Assembly: GCA_015680905.1 (NCBI GenBank)
Contig: CM027383.1
Span: forward strand, 86,461,001-86,525,000
Direction of reading: 5' to 3'
Origin: Coptis chinensis
Taxonomy: Eukaryota; Streptophyta; Magnoliopsida; Ranunculales; Ranunculaceae
DNA length: 64,000 nt
How positions within the stretch are numbered: the stretch's first letter is position 1; every line of letters starts with the position of its first letter. The translations under genes and the position numbers were made by a program. Below the pieces are notes generated by a model. It saw nothing but the letters and a program-made list of their open reading frames with translations, did no database searches and had not been told where the DNA came from. Of this stretch, positions 23,201-37,544 are shown in pieces.

Positions 23201-24257
23201 AGTGTCATCTTCCCCAAGTTTCTCTCCTCCACCTGCCACCACCACTTCGGCCACCACTCTCCTCTTCATCAAGTCGGTTTCACTCATAAACAAAACCAAA
23301 CACTTTTAATAAAGACAAAACCCCCAAATCGTCAAATCCCCACATCACCAAAATAGATCTGGATAAAAATCGGCCACCATTAAAGCTTGGTTAAAGCTTA
23401 AATCGACAGCACTACTATCAAGCCCCCACTCACCCAAACACCCACAACTAACAATAGACCAACCCACCATCACTCAACCAAGAGAAACCAACCCAAAATC
23501 AGCCCAACACTGGTTCGGCCACCGCCATTAATGGCTTCCTACAGCCCACTCAACCCCCACTCACCTCCAACAATACACTCAACACAACAAAGCAAAACAA
23601 CACAACCAATAAACCAAAAACAGCCCCAACCCCCGGCGCCATTGACGAGTTTTACAGAGCTTCAGCAGCCCAGTAAACCGACCGTCGCGCCCCATCACCA
23701 CCAATCCGTCACCCCGTCACCCCATTATCAGTCAATAACAAAACACAAACAACCATACCAGTTACATAAGATTGTACTGGAGATTTCCTGGTATAGGGCT
23801 TTCTGCCATTAACGCCCAAGAAGTTTCAACAGTTTCAAATACAAAAATCCGAAATCTAACAAAATTAAATAAGACAAATGACACGAAGTCCAATACAAAA
23901 AAACAGAAACAGTACACGCCGATATATAATACAAATCCGTTGAAATAAAGAAAATAAATACTTCATTAGTATGAACAAATTTCGACGAATCCTCCTAGCC
24001 CGATTCGTCGCGCTCCAACGCTCCAGCAAACCAGTTTCTCTCTGCCTCCATTTTTAATATATTTTATTATTTTATGAACCCTATTTTCTAGAAAAAGTGT
24101 TTATATACTTGGGTCCCAAACCCAAGCCCAACACGTTCGACGGGCCCAAAACCGGGCCACGGGTATCCGGAAGTCCAATCCGACAAAATTTTGAAAATTA
24201 ATAAATAATTAATTAATAAATAAAAAATACGTGTTTAAAAATACACGGTGCGTTATA

Positions 24258-25744
24258 TGCATCAAAAAGAATCTCGTCCCGATTCGGAAAAAGCTATACG
24301 AACAAATAACATTGGTTATTAACTTAGAACCTATACACAAGAATGCACGTTGGTTAAACTTAAGCAAGGTAACATTTGTATTAATTATTTTTAAATAATA
24401 CCCGAATATATATATCCTCATGCCATTACAAAACCTATTACAGTTTAACTGTCTATATTAAAACAAATTATTACCGCCACTTAAACGCAAAGATAAATAC
24501 ATCATATCTTTTTTAGCATGCGGTTTTGACACGTAGAAACTCTACGAAAAAATAATATTCTACGTAACTAATCAATAATATGGAAAAAGTTCATCCCGAC
24601 ATAAAACGTTATGGAGTTTTCCATTATCATGCATAAAAGAAAATTAGTGTCCTAACACACTTAAAACAAAATGTCACTCATGTCATTGATACTACAATAA
24701 AATTTTATATTTACTTTAGTCATGCTATCAGAAAAATTAAATTTTAAAACCACCCTTGAATCCTAATTCATGCTTGCAACTGGATCAAATATAACACGTA
24801 TCCAAAAATAATTTTTCATATTCATGTATCAAAATCATATAGACTGAAACAAAACAAATAAGAATAAATACTCGAATATGCAAAAATCATGTGAAACTAA
24901 TTTAACGATATTAATCAATCATATACGCATCTAATAGTTCACCTATATACAATAATATAAAATGTGTATCGCTAAGTATGCACATCTCAAAAGAATACAC
25001 GTGTATAATGCAAGTATACACATCTCAAAAGAACACACGCGTGTATCAACACATCTCAAAAGAATAAACGTGTATCGCAAGTATACACATCTCAAAAAAG
25101 AATACACGTATATTTTATTATATTATTCAGTCTATTTCTAACTAATCACCTCTAACAGATTAATCTCTTATACTTTAAAAATACTATCCATCCATTATAA
25201 TGTACGAGTGAGGCGAGATAGTTCCTCCAACACCGAGGCAATTAGTTCCTTACTTAGTACGTCACAAAGCCATCAGATAATACAACTCATTCCATATAAA
25301 TTAAAATATCTTATAGCTTCTTAACTAAACCATAACATTCCAGCACAAAGTTCACAGACACGTTATTGCACTTAATCCATAACCCATGTGAAAACGAACA
25401 CCAACAATAAAACGATATTGTAACAGCACACATCATCTTGATCAAATCCATTAATAATTAACATATTACACATATAACCACTCCTCATATGCTAAGGAAA
25501 ATAAAAACATCATTTCATATCCACTCCACAAGTAACTAATATAAATATACACATTACACATACAATCAAATCGAAGAAAAATATTGATTTCTCTTTATTT
25601 ACTATATCTTTTCATTTTCTTTGTAAAAACAAAACAACTAATGAAATAGTTTTTGAAAATAAAACTCCTTAAACACTACCCATAATCCACGATCCGAGAA
25701 TCACCTGACTCACCCTATTAAGCTAACCAAATGCTTCGATACAA
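24258..25744. other. Interior of the long-LTR element, non-coding
   Basis: AT-rich with no coding frame. It contains four ~38-bp repeats around ACACGTGT (24965-25115) and, near 25210-25250, the motif TAGTTCCTCCAAC..GAGGC that is otherwise typical of the LTR itself. Confidence 0.6.
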
Positions 25745-28700
25745 AGACACACTAATTTTCGATGAATCTGAAAAACATTATTTGTCCCCGACTCTTCGAT
25801 CTCCGAGGGTGTGACGACGACTTCTCACTTCCAAAACCCATAAAGCGCTTTTAAAATATCGCGGATAATTAAAACCAATAAAATTTTAACTTAAACAATG
25901 ATCATCTTCATTATCAAAAACAATATACAAAATGAAAATGCAAAACATTGTCTAGACCGAAAAGCTATATCACCTCGCGGGAAAACAAAAAGCGATCCTG
26001 AGATGTAACGCTTAATGCAAAACCACAAGCGGCGCTCTTCCACTCTTCTTCAACACTAAACCTCAAAAACTTATCAACTATGTTCATTGGATAAACCTAC
26101 ACCCGATAAAGCAACATCGATATCGGGTCGAAGATTATAAACAATCTTTGGTGTGAGTAATTCTAAAATACAACATATAATTATACAAATATATACACGA
26201 ATCCATAAGGCGCTTAGTTCCTCCAATGCTTTAACTTCCAATCCACTAATATAACATCCTTAAGTTCAATAATCTAGGCGGTGGAGTTCCTCCAATCGAG
26301 CCTTTAACTTCCAACAACTAATACAACATACCATAATGATAATAAAAGGCATTTAGTTCCTCCACGGCGCTTTAGGTTCTAACTAAAATACTAACCAAAT
26401 CATATACAATCATCTATCTAAAAGATATATCATTTACCAACATATTACCATAATTATATTAGGTTAGACTTTCTTTGTGTGTCCCAAAATCACGTCAGAT
26501 CATGTCTTACCTAGTTTCCACTACCACAATCGCAAAACCCAACGCCACATGTACATCCACATGCCTCCCCTTACATAATGAGCCACCCGCAGAACCACCC
26601 CCGAAACCGGGATGCCGCGACACCGCGTAAATCCTCACACGGAAGCCAAATCTATGTAAAGACCGCCACTATTCTAAGATAAAAATATTAAGCATCATCG
26701 CTCTATTTTTCGCGAGCGGAAATAATCAAGCCACTATTCGGCGCGCCGTGAGGATCGCGCCCATTCAAAACTTAACTCAAACGCCAGAGGAAAGCCCGAA
26801 GCGCCATTCAAATTTTAATCAAACGCCGGAAGGGCCAATCACATGAGTTATAAAATTGTAGCTAGTTTTTGTGGATTTTCGTTCGTGAATTTTATTCAAG
26901 TGTCATACATTAACGACTCATAAACATTCCACTATATCACGTCGCGTCAATTACCTTTATCAGACTAAACCACAATATATAGAAATATCTCGCTTACCTC
27001 ATAACCATTTTCATTCTTTCACGCGTCAATATATTATTCTACACCACACTTCCGGTGGTATATTCATTCATAATACTTCTGCTACCCTTAAGAAGATCTC
27101 ACATATATAATAATGGGTGTATATACATTTCTCCAAGATATTGTATTAATATAACTATCCCAAAGATACTATATCACGTCACAATCTTGATCACATACAT
27201 TTTTATTATAACGTATTAGGAATATAAGTCTCCTAACATCTCAATATCGTCACGTATCAAAAATACATAACATCGAGGTCCAATCTTTCTTGGATAATGA
27301 CCACCAAATTTATACTGAAACTTTCCACAAGATTTTATTACTATATTGTCCCATATAATATACACATAAAACGTGAAGATGAATTAAACAATCCACGGTC
27401 CACAATCAAAGCCCAATATGCTTTTACACACTACTCACGCGTCGAATCTAAATTAGATAATTTACCAACCAAGTTATCTGATATCCGAGCAATTTTTTTA
27501 TTACTATATATATATCCATATAAACAAACATATATGAAAATCTAAAAGTCAACATTCACAAATACCGGGTCAAAGTCAACGGGCCAACAACAAAGTCAAC
27601 AAATAAAGGTCAACACCTCATGGTCGAGGTCAAACTCAACATGTCATGGTCAAAGTCAAACCGCCATCACAAAGTCAAAGGTGAAAGTCAACCATCCATG
27701 GTCAAAGGTCAAAGTCAATCGGTCGAAGGTCGAGTCAAACCGTCTAGTACCAAAGTCAAACTATCCCGGTCAAAGTCAATAGGTCACTTGGTCCAAAGTC
27801 AAACCGGTACTGGTAAAAGTCAAAATCAACATGTCAAGTCAAACCGTTGTTTCCGTGTTCGACAAGTGCTTAATTACCATAAATGGTTCGTAAATTAAAG
27901 ACAAAGATGCGTTGGTTCACTCTGCCGCGGACTGGGTAATAATCTGGACCCAACCGTGGCAAAGCCTTAAACCTTAAAAAAGTCCAAAGTCCACTTATTT
28001 ATTCTACCTGACCCAATTGGATCTATTTTAAGTCCAATGGACTGGTCCATGCAATATTAGAAACGGGCCCAAAAACTTATACTGAACTGGCCCAAAACAT
28101 AACTGGGTTCGGTCTGAAAAATTTAAATTAAACCGGCCCAGTCAAAACAAAACAGAACTGGTCCCAAAACTTAATTAAATTGGGCCCAAACAAAACTTAA
28201 TAGAACTGGCCCAACTAACAAGCTAAGGCCCAAAAACTAAAATTAAACATTTCGGCCCGGCCCAACAGAACAAGCTTTTCGGCCCAAGGCCCAACTGACC
28301 CAACAGTGTCATCTTCCCCAAGTTTCTCTCCTCCACCTGCCACCACCACTTCGGCCACCACTCTCCTCTTCATCAAGTCGGTTTCACTCATAAACAAAAA
28401 CCAAACACTTTTAATAAAGACAAAACCCCCAAATCGTCAAATCCCCACATCACCAAAATAGATCTGGATAAAAATCGGCCACCATTAAAGCTTGGTTAAA
28501 GCTTAAATCGACAGCACTACTATCAAGCCCCCACTCACCCAAACACCCACAACTAACAATAGACCAACCCACCATCACTCAACCAAGAGAAACCAACCCA
28601 AAATCAGCCCAACACTGGTTCGGCCACCGCCATTAATGGCTTCCTACAGCCCACTCAACCCCCACTCACCTCCAACAATACACTCAACACAACAAAGCAA

Positions 28701-29350
28701 AACAACACAACCAATAAACCAAAACAGCCCCAACCCCGGCGCCATTGACGAGTTTTACAGAGCTTCAGCAGCCCAGTAAACCGACCGTCGCGCCCCATCA
28801 CCACCAATCCGTCACCCCGTCACCCCATTATCAGTCAATAACAAAAACACAAACAACCATACCAGTTACATAAGATTGTACTGGAGATTTCCTGGTATAG
28901 GGCTTTCTGCCATTAACGCCCAAGAAGTTTCAACAGTTTCAAATACAAAATCCGAAATCTAACAAAATTAAATAAGACAAATGACACGAAGTCCAATACA
29001 AAAAACAAAACAGTACACGCCGATATATTTAAAACTACAATCCGGTGAAATAAAGAAAAATAATTTCTTCACCAGATGATGAACAAATCGACGAATCCTC
29101 CTAATTTATTAAATTCATTTCCAACGCTTCAAAGAAACCAGGTTTCTATAATCCATTTTAATATATTTTATTATTTTATGAACCCTATTTTAGAAAAAGT
29201 GTTTATATCTTGGTCCAAACCCAAGCCCAATTGACGCGAGGAAAAACCAAACCGTTTAACGTATCCCGGAGTCCAATCCAATCCGAATTTTGAAAATTAA
29301 TAAATAATTAATTAATAAATAAAAATACGTGTTAAAAATACCGAAGTATA
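25745..29350 (+). repeat. Long LTR, right copy
   Basis: Same order of parts as the left copy. AT-only stretches are nearly identical between copies. Differences concentrate in GC-richer words, often as small indels. The 3' end (…AAGTATA, 29350) is followed by the AAATC duplication. Confidence 0.75.
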
Positions 29351-32300
29351 AAATCCTTGAAAAATATTTATTGGAAAATCGAAATGGTATGCAAATACAT
29401 CAAACAAACCTCAAATAATAATTAATGGGAAACCGAAACCGAATCTTGAATGCATTGAACTTAACTCAAAAATAATTAACATAAAAATCAAAACCGAATC
29501 TGTTGCATTGAACTAACCTCATAAAATAATTGGTGGGAAATTGAAAACTAAATGCAAATACATTGAAATAACCTCGAAGAATAGTTAACGAAAAATAAAA
29601 AAACCTGGATATAATTATATCGAACTAACCTCAAAGCATAAATAATCGAAAAACTAGATCTGAGGATGTATTGAACTAACCTTAAAGAGTTATTAACAGA
29701 AATCGAAACCTGGATCCAAATCTGAATGAACTAATCTCAAAGACTAATTAATGAAACATTAAAAATGGATAAAACTACACCTAACTAACCTAAATGAATA
29801 ATTAACGGAAAATTATAAATTTGATGTAACTGCATTGAACTAACCTCAAAAAATAATTAACCGAAATCGAAACTTGATGCAAATGCATTGAACTAACCTC
29901 AAATAACAATTAACATAAAATCTAAAATTATATGCAAATGCATTGAACTAACCTCAAAAAGATAATTAATGGAAAACTAAAACCGGATGCAATCGCATTA
30001 AACTAAAATCGAGATTAACTAACGGAAATCAAAAATTGGATGCAAATGCATTGAAATAACATAAAAAAAATGGTTAACTAGAAATCTAAGTCGGATGTAA
30101 GCGATCGCGACCGAATTTTCAAGGCATAAATATCCACTTTTTAGCCTTCTCATATGAGTAATTACAAGTAATTATGAACCCAAAACGAAAGTGAGTTTAT
30201 AAAAATAGACTCTTACATGTATACAAACCGTATAGAAATTGTAAACTATCGAACTAACTAGAAAAATAATTAATGGGAAATCGAAACCGGATGCAAATAT
30301 ATTGAACTAACCTCAAAGAGTAATTAACGGGAGATTGGAACCGGATGCAAATAATCTGAACTAATCTCAAAAGAGTAATTAACTAAACATCAAAACTGGA
30401 TGCAACCGTATCGCGTCTTGAATTAACTTTAATTAATAACTAACGGGAAATCATAAAGTGGATGTAATTGCACTGTACTAACCTCAAATAATAATTAACG
30501 GAAAATCAAAAACTTGATGCAACTGCATTGTACTAACTTCAAAGAATAATTAATGAGAAATTAGAAATGGGATGCAACATACTATATTAAACTAACCTCA
30601 AAGAATAATTAATGAAAAATCATAAACTTGGTGCAAATGCATTGAACTAATAACCCTAAAAACACATATTTGTATTTTATGTAGGGGATAAAATGTCTCG
30701 ACAAATATAGTTTTGCATTTTAAGTATTGTTTATTATAATTCTTTTATTGTGATTGAGAATACCTTGCTATTCAAGTATCTTCAATATTATCTTCACCGA
30801 TTGGGCATTCTCACAAAACTTCAATTATTAAACCTAACAAAAAAAAAAAAAAAAAGATTAGTTTTATCAAGATTTGTGCTTCATTTTTATAGAGAGTGGT
30901 GCAAGAAATTTAAATGAGTAATTAATATAATTTTCATATCTCATAACTATGCATAGTTGCTAATATTTTTAGAATAATTTAATATAACGGCACCCGTTAA
31001 GGACACACGCTCATATGATAAATCTTTTCAAGTGGGAGTAGTGTATTATTTGAGGATATGGAAACAATCAATCTGTTTTAGTGATTTGTACACATTAGTA
31101 CGTAAAAGCCCGAACGGTGATGATTTACATTAAATCACCATAAATCTAATAAAACTATTATACAAGCTAGATCGAGTTTAAAATAATTTTATTTGAAAAT
31201 TACAGATTAATATTCTAAACCACAAAGTGAATAGAATATCTCAATTTGATCCCTTAGTTTCCAAGTACTTATGCACCATAATTGCTGCTTCATTAACGAT
31301 TTTAGGTTTATTTTCAATAAAAATATATTCGATTAAAAAAATTTGCAGCTAAATCACCATAAATCTAAGAAAACTATTATACAAGCTAGATCGAGTTTAA
31401 TATAATTCTATTTGAAAATTATAGATTAATATCTTAAACCACAAAGTGAATAGGCTATATCAATTTGATCCCTTGGTTTCCAAGTACTTATGCATCATAA
31501 TCGCTGCTCATTAACGTATTTCGGTTTATTTTTAATAAAAATATATTCTGATTCGAAAATTTGCCGCTAAATGACCATAAATATAATAAAACTATTATAC
31601 AAGATAGATCGAGTTTAAGATAATTCTATCTGAAAATTACGGATTAATATCCTAAATCACAAAGTGATGAGGCTATCTCAATTTGATCTCTTAATTAGTT
31701 TCTAAATACTTATGCACCATAATCGTTGGTCATTAATGTATTTCGGTTTATTTTCAATAAAAATATATTCTGATTCGAAAATGTGTGTGAGACATTTTGT
31801 AAAGCATTTTCAGCCCACAAAATATTTAATAGATCCCGGGCGTATGTCCGGGTCCAAAATCTAGTCTATATACTAAAGCAGAGACCTTTAAAGGAGAATT
31901 TTCTCTCTCCTATGTGGCACTCTAATATGAGAGTTAGCTTTTTCTCTATCCTATGTGGCACTTTAGTATGAAAGATAATATTTTCTAATAGCCTATAATC
32001 CCACGTATATTGAACCTCTTTATACAGTTTGAGTGTATTTCTAATTATTGTATTTAGAAAGTTTGAGTGTATTTTCAATTCTTATATATTTGATCAAATA
32101 AAAAAAAAATTGCTAAAAAAATAGGTGATGTGTAGAAAGTAATTTCCTATTACGAATCAAACACTTTTAGTGTTCCAATTATTATATATTTGATCAAATA
32201 AAAAAAATTGCAAAAAAATAAGTGATTTATAAAAACTAATTTCCTATTACAAATCATACAATTTTAGTATCTATGATAACACACCGACTTATTTCAAATA

Positions 32301-35300
32301 TATCCTTAACATGGCTCAAAACATAGTTAAAAACAATTATACAAAAAATTACATCACAAAATATATAATAGAAAATGAAAAAAAAAAAAAATAACAGCAA
32401 AACAATAATGACAAATATTTTAAAATATATATAATATTGATTGAAACTAATGTAAAAAAAAAACAATTAATGAGGAACTGAAAACTGGATGCAAATGCAT
32501 CGAACTAACCTCAACGTAACTAATATTTAACGGGAAATCGGAAATTGGATGCAAATGCAAGCATTAAACTAATCTTAAAAAGTAAATAATAGAAAATCAG
32601 AATATGGATAGAACCGCATTAAACTAACCTCAAAGAATAATTAACGGAAAATTAAAACTTGGATGCAAATATATCAAACTAACATCAAAAATAATTGTCG
32701 AAAAATCGAAATGGATGCAAATGCATTGAGCTAACCCTCAAAGATTAAATTAACAGAGAATCAGAAACTAGACGCAGCTGCATTGAACTAACTTTTAAAA
32801 AAAAATTATAAATTGGAAACATAATGCAAATGCGTGAAACTAATCTTAAAAAATAATTAACGGGAAATCGAAAACCGGATGCAACTGCACTGAACTAATC
32901 TAAAAAAATAAATTGGACGCAAAACCTCCAGAAATAATTAACGGAAAATCAGAAACTGAATGCAAACTCATTGAATTAACCTCAAACAATAATTAACGGA
33001 AAATCGAAAACTAGATGAAAATGCAACTTTATTAAATAATAAATGAGAAATCGAAAAATGGATGCAAATGCATTAAACTAATCTTACAAAATAATTAATG
33101 GGAAATCAGAAACTAGATGCAAATGAATTGAATTGACCTCAAATAATATAACAATTAACAACAAAAAATTGGAAATTGGATGCAAATGTATTGAACTAAC
33201 CGAAAAGAATAATTAACAAGAAATCGAAAACTAGATGCAACCGCATTGAACCGATCTCAAAAATAAATAACGGAATTGGAAATTGGATGCAACCGCATTG
33301 AACTAACCTCAAAATAAAATAAATAATGAAAAATCGAATGCAAATGCATTGAACTAACCTCAAAACATAGTTGGGTTATATGTTGTGGGAATGTCTCGAT
33401 AAGTATAGTTTTGCATTTAAAATGGTATTTATCTTATCTCTTTCCGTATGATTGTGAACTCCTTGCTATTCAAGTAGTTTCAATATATATGAACTTCGCC
33501 TTATTAGGCAATCTCACAAAACTTCAATCAAATTTCTTTTATTAAACAACAAAATGAAGTTGAAAGATTTTATCAAAGGTGAGTTTTTTTTTTAATGGAG
33601 AGTGAGGTTTTCACGTTATAAGAAATTTGGTTGAGTAATTAATATAATATTAATATATAATAGTTATGTCTATTTGCAAATATTTTTCAGAATAATTAAT
33701 ATAACAACACCCATTCGTAGATTATCTTTGAAGATTCCACGTAGTGAGTCATGCATAATTTAAAAAATAATTAACGAGAAATCGGGAACTGAATAATCTT
33801 CGATGATCCCATGCACATAGTAAATTAAGCATAATTTACTTTTTATATCATGTTTGAAAGGACACTACATATGGATCAATAAAAGTTGGTATTATACACC
33901 GCATTAGATAATTATAAGGAAATCAGAAACTGGATTCAAATACATAACTGAGCTCAAAGAGTAATCAATGGGAAATTAGAAACTTTATGCAAATTGCATT
34001 AAACTAACGACAGAGAGTAACTAACGGGAAATTAGAAATTGGATGCAAATCCTTGAAAAATATCTAATGGAAAATCGGAAACGATATGCAAATACATCAA
34101 AGAAACCTCAAATAATAATTAATGGAAAATCGGAAACTGGATGCAAATGCATTGAACTTAACTCAAAAAATAATTAACAGAAAATCAAAAATCGAATGCA
34201 ACTGCATTGAACTAACCTCATAGAATAATTGGTGGGAAATCGGAAACTAAATGCAAATGCATTGAAATAACCTCAAAGAATAGTTAACGGGACATCAGAA
34301 ACCGGATATAATTGTATCGAACTAACCTAAAAGCATAAATAGTAAAAAAACTAGATGCAGATGTATTGAACTAACCTTAAAGAGTTATTAATGGAAAATC
34401 GGAAACTGGATCCAAATGCAATAAACTAATCTCATAGACTAATTAACGAAATATTAAAAAATGGATGAAACTGTACTGAACTAACCTAAATGAATAATTA
34501 ACGGGAAATTATAAATTTGATGTAAATGCATTGAACTAACCTTAAAAAATAATTAACGGGAAATCAGAAACTTGATGCAAATGCATTGAACTAACCTCAA
34601 AGAACAATTAACATAAAATCGAAAATTGGATGCAACTGCATTGAACTAATCTCAAAGAATAATTAACGGAAAACTAAAAATTGGATGCAACTGCATTAAA
34701 CTAAAATTAGAGATTAACTAACGAGAAATCTAAAATTGGATGCAAATGCATTGAAATAACCTCAAAAAATAGTTAACTAGAAATCGAAAGTCGGATGTAA
34801 CTCGCATTGCAGCGACCTCACCTCAAGCATAAATGTTCACTTTTTAAGCCTCCTCACATGAGTAATTACGAGTAATTAGGAACCCAAAACAAGAGTGAGT
34901 TTATAAAAACAGGCTCTTACATATATGCAAACTGTATAGAAATTGTAAACTATCGAACTAACCTAGAAAAACAATTAACGGGAAATCAGAATCTGGATGC
35001 AGATGTATTGAACTAACCTCAAAGAGTAATTAATGGGAGATTGGAACTTAGATGCAAATGCAATGAACTAATCTCAAACACTAATTAACGAAACATTGAA
35101 AACTATATGCAACTATACTGAATTAACATTTTAATGAATAATTAACGGGAAATCATAAAGTGAATGCAATTGCACTGAATTAACCTCAAATGATAATTAA
35201 CAGAAAATCGAAAACTTGATGCAACTGCATTGAACTAACCTCAAACAATAATTTATGATAATTTGGAAACTGGATGCAACATACTATATTAAACTAACCT

Positions 35301-35843
35301 AAAAAAATAATTAATAGAAAATCATAAACTTGATGCAAATGCATTGAACTAATAACCCTAAAACATATTTGTATTATATGTAGGGGGAATAAATGTCTCG
35401 ACAAATATAGTTTTGCATTTTAAGTAGTGTTTATCATAATTCTTTTCTTGTGATTGAGAATGTTTTGCTATTTAAGTAGCTTCAATATTATTTTTGCCAT
35501 ATGGGCATTTTCACAAAATTTCAATCAAACTTCTATTGTTAAACCTAACAAAAAAAAGAAGTTGATGAGTTTTATCAAAGTTTGATGCTTTCTTTTATAG
35601 AGTGGTGCAAGAAATTTAAATGAGTAATTAATATAATTTTCATATCTCATAGCTATGCATAGTTGCTAATATTTTTTAGAATAATTTAATATAACGGCTC
35701 CCGTTCGTAGAACACGTTCATGTGATAAATATTTTCAAGTGGGAGTAGTGTATTCTTTGAGGATATAGAAACAATCAATCTGTTTTAGTGATTTGTACAC
35801 ATTAGTACATAAGCTGAGCGGTGATGATTTACAGCTAAATCAC

Positions 35844-37544
35844 TGACACTACCTCTTTTTGTGTATATAGATGGTATAGTCGTTGAACAAAAGAGAAGCG
35901 TATCAAAACCTAATTATCCCTCAATGAGTAAAGGATGAGTAGGGTATCATTCCACTTTTAAGTGTATGTTTATATGAAGGACAGGACTGGAAAGGGGTTT
36001 GAGGGATTAAAACTATAATTGTAGAGATTTTTATTCTAATGCTAAACTAAACTAAACTAACTAAACTTAAACTAAACTAAACTAAACTAACTAACTAAAC
36101 TTATACTAAAACTAAGAATTGGAAATAGGGAGAGAATATGAGAGAGATAGATTCAAGAGATTCAAATCCACCAATGCTTTTGATTCAATGACCTTTTGCT
36201 TTATGTTGTTCTCCAAGTAGACTACAATCAATCGGACAATCGAAAGTCTGCCGATGCCTTTTTAGGTGAAACATCGTTAAACAATTAACTCTACTTAAGG
36301 TTGTTCCTATGTTCATGTTACTAGTATCTTCTTTCCTTTTATGTGAGTTTGGGCAGCTATTCAATGAATCACCATCTAAGGCAAACACAAGGAATACTTC
36401 CCTTACTCTAAAACACTACACAACTAGAAGAAAAGTAGAGAATAATAGTATAATATTCAATTACAATAAATAAAACTCTATTCTAGCATTATATTCAATT
36501 CTGCAATAAATAAAAGCATGTTACTAGCAAATATTCAATTGCAATAAATAAAACCCTAAACTAGCATGATATTCAATTGTAATAAATAAAACCTTAATCT
36601 ATACTTCCATCCCCCAAAAGGGCAATGGAACTAATAACTAAAAACATAAAGAACTAACCCGATTGAAGAACACTATAAACCCGGAAGAATCATTAAACCT
36701 TAAAGACACTGGCTTCATCTCTCCTCCCTTGAAGGAGAAGATTAGCCTTCCATATAGAAGGAAGAACACGAAGAACGAGAAGAAGAAGAGTTGAAGAACA
36801 TAAGACTAGAAAGACTAATTTATTAAGACTCGACTAGTTAAAACCGATCTTTTATTATTAATCTCTCTCTGCCTCGAGTTAAGACAACAATAATATAAGT
36901 GAATTGGCAAAATACATGAGGCACTTAGGTCCTCTATTTATAGGGGTTACAATGAGTTCTAGAAGCATTCCAAACCGTCATTTATTTCCTAATACAAATA
37001 GACTTCTTTTCTTTGAGTCCAACTTCATGTCCAAAACGAGAAGGAATTGGCTACGATTAATGTCGATCCATGCGTCTAGGCGTATTATCTATGCGTCTCG
37101 GACTCAATCAATGCGTCACGGGCGGCTCGATCTATCGTCCCCCGGACTCATTCAATGCGTCACGGGCCGCTCGATCCATCGTCCCCGACCCAGCGTAAGC
37201 CGATTTTCTCTCTTTTGCTCTATCCTTCTATCCTCTTTTGCGGGCTTTGGTCCAAGCAACGAATCCTTTGGCCTTGGGCTTCCAAATAGACTTTAATATA
37301 GGTCCAAGTCGCATCTTTAACAGCTCCAATTCCTTGGCCTTCTCCATGATTGTCCACGGGCCTCCCATGTGATCCTTAATGCTCCGAATTGCTTCGTTTT
37401 ACCCTATTTTCTCTAATATTCTATAAAACTCTCTTTTTTACCTGTAGAATCTTAAAACACAACTTATAAACACTATTAGTCCACTAAGATGGCTAAACAA
37501 GAGGCATAATCGAGGGTTAAATAGCACTTTTTGAGCACTTATCA
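35844..37544 (-). repeat. Gypsy 3' LTR (left copy)
   Basis: 1701 bp. It contains an AACTA-rich tandem run (36040-36110) and, on the minus strand, the TATA box CTATAAATAGAGG (36931-36943). It differs from the right copy chiefly at CAG/CTG positions. Confidence 0.9.

Larger units (their letters stand above)
20720..24257 (+). repeat. Long LTR, left copy
   Basis: Starts TGTCACCCTC and ends CGTTATA. Layout: an AT-rich part, three short repeats around TAGTTCCTCC, a GC-richer patch (21540-21800), a GTCAA array (22460-22740), a GGCCCAA-rich part (22900-23200), then a pyrimidine-rich segment with Pro/Ser/His-type pseudo-coding sequence (23200-23810). Putting promoter-like motifs before the pyrimidine-rich part suggests transcription on the plus strand. 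Confidence 0.75.
20720..29350 (+). mobile_element. Non-coding LTR retroelement with ~3.5-kb LTRs (LARD-like)
   Basis: Two long direct repeats (20720-24257 and ~25745-29350) flank a ~1.5-kb interior. The element is bounded by the 5-bp duplication AAATC (20715-20719 and 29351-29355); the uninterrupted site is seen in Helitron D (GCAAATCCTTGAAAA, ~34045). No gag or pol frame exists anywhere, so it must use proteins from another element. LTRs longer than the interior are unusual even for LARDs. The expected ends are TGTCACACCCC...GGGGTGTTATA, seen clearly in the related copies at 56708 and 54338. I could not identify a primer-binding site or polypurine tract. Confidence 0.8.
18503..31864 (+). mobile_element. 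Helitron C, split by an 8.6-kb LTR element
   Basis: The 5' end TCTATATACTAAAGGAGAG abuts the CTAG of Helitron B. The 3' end has the hairpin (GGGCGTATGTCC, with one stem mismatch) and CTAG at 31861-31864, abutting Helitron D. Removing the insertion at 20720-29350 leaves about 4.7 kb, close to Helitron A (4.5 kb), with the same minisatellite, spacers and subterminal blocks. Near the 3' end the subterminal ~215-bp block is present as three direct copies (31131-31785). Confidence 0.85.

Noticed and set aside
23531-23812. 93-codon Pro/Ser/Gln/His-rich open frame
   Set aside because: Low-complexity LTR sequence; no domain and the frame is not kept in the other LTR copies.
36904-37296. 130-codon open frame in the gypsy LTR
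   Set aside because: It is on the strand opposite the element, overlaps its TATA/start region, and is broken in the other LTR.
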